Origin: Nocardioides agariphilus
GTDB taxonomy: Bacteria; Actinomycetota; Actinomycetes; Propionibacteriales; Nocardioidaceae
DNA length: 64,000 nucleotides
Assembly (NCBI RefSeq): GCF_015352445.1
Contig: NZ_JADKPO010000007.1
Coordinates: forward strand, 62,001 to 126,000
Reading direction: 5' to 3'
Below, piece after piece: positions 63,996-64,000 of the stretch. Within the stretch, counting starts at the first letter, position 1; every line of letters begins with the position of its first letter. The notes under the pieces are model-generated. The model did not search any database, had not been told where the DNA came from, and saw only the letters and a list, made by a program, of their open reading frames with translations. A program made the translations under genes and the position numbers.

Positions 63996-64000
63996 AGACG

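Larger units (their letters stand above)
63568..64000. other. Intergenic end region with three REP-like repeats
   Basis: This 433-bp stretch has no convincing gene. An open frame at 63623-63808 (TTG start, 61 residues) is hydrophilic, without SD, and judged doubtful. 63640-63680 is AT-richer and may hold a promoter. Family-1 repeats occupy the last 180 bp. Confidence 0.6.

Overview
The window is very GC-rich chromosomal DNA from an actinobacterium. The evidence is GTG and TTG starts, 4-bp GTGA/ATGA gene overlaps, NucS/EndoMS mismatch repair, a complete GlgE alpha-glucan pathway, a Scy-like polarity protein beside meaB and epimerase genes, and a crotonyl-CoA carboxylase/reductase. Gene content and the abundant REP-like intergenic repeats ending in CCTCAACC / GGTTTCGAGAC suggest a member of the Nocardioidaceae (Nocardioides-like). 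This placement is an inference, not a measurement. No insertion sequence, prophage, CRISPR array or rRNA was seen.

Layout. 1-3.8 kb: the tail of an acyltransferase, two unrecognised minus-strand genes, and a compact unit made of an operator, a 50-residue secreted pre-peptide and an XRE/TPR regulator, which looks like a peptide-signalling cassette. 3.9-7.1 kb: tRNA-Ala, a phosphatase, rsfS, nadD, a 48-residue membrane protein and proA. 7.2-12 kb: a hydrolase, a TetR regulator, etfBA, a membrane protein and an enoyl-CoA hydratase. 12-24.6 kb: glgX, glgP (opposite strand), glgE-treS-maltokinase, glgB. 24.7-30.7 kb: an HTH protein, a GNAT-Nudix fusion, pyruvate phosphate dikinase, a YbbN-like TPR protein and a DUF5709 protein. 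30.8-33.6 kb: an acyl-CoA mutase large subunit, an MmcQ/YjbR protein and a MarR regulator. 33.7-38.5 kb: an FtsX-type ABC exporter. 38.6-45.6 kb: meaB, thiolase, methylmalonyl-CoA epimerase, ccr, a Scy-like coiled-coil protein and an AI-2E family transporter. 45.6-57.3 kb: mixed housekeeping and hypothetical genes, including an MFS transporter, a double-module hydroxyacyl-CoA dehydrogenase and nucS. 57.4-63.6 kb: ethylmalonyl-CoA mutase, a STAS protein, cobalamin adenosyltransferase, an S10-type peptidase and an FAD oxidoreductase.

Two metabolic themes connect the genes. TreS, maltokinase, GlgE and GlgB form the trehalose-to-glucan route, with GlgX and GlgP for breakdown. Thiolase, 3-hydroxyacyl-CoA dehydrogenase, Ccr, ethylmalonyl-CoA mutase, epimerase, MeaB, a second mutase and an ATP:cobalamin adenosyltransferase supply most of the ethylmalonyl-CoA/propionyl-CoA pathway and its B12 cofactor.

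The window is also unusually rich in short repeats. One REP-like family sits between genes and has been amplified in frame inside the maltokinase gene. A second 19-bp family lies at gene starts. Units of 6, 12, 15, 21, 24 and 30 bp are repeated in frame in several coding sequences.
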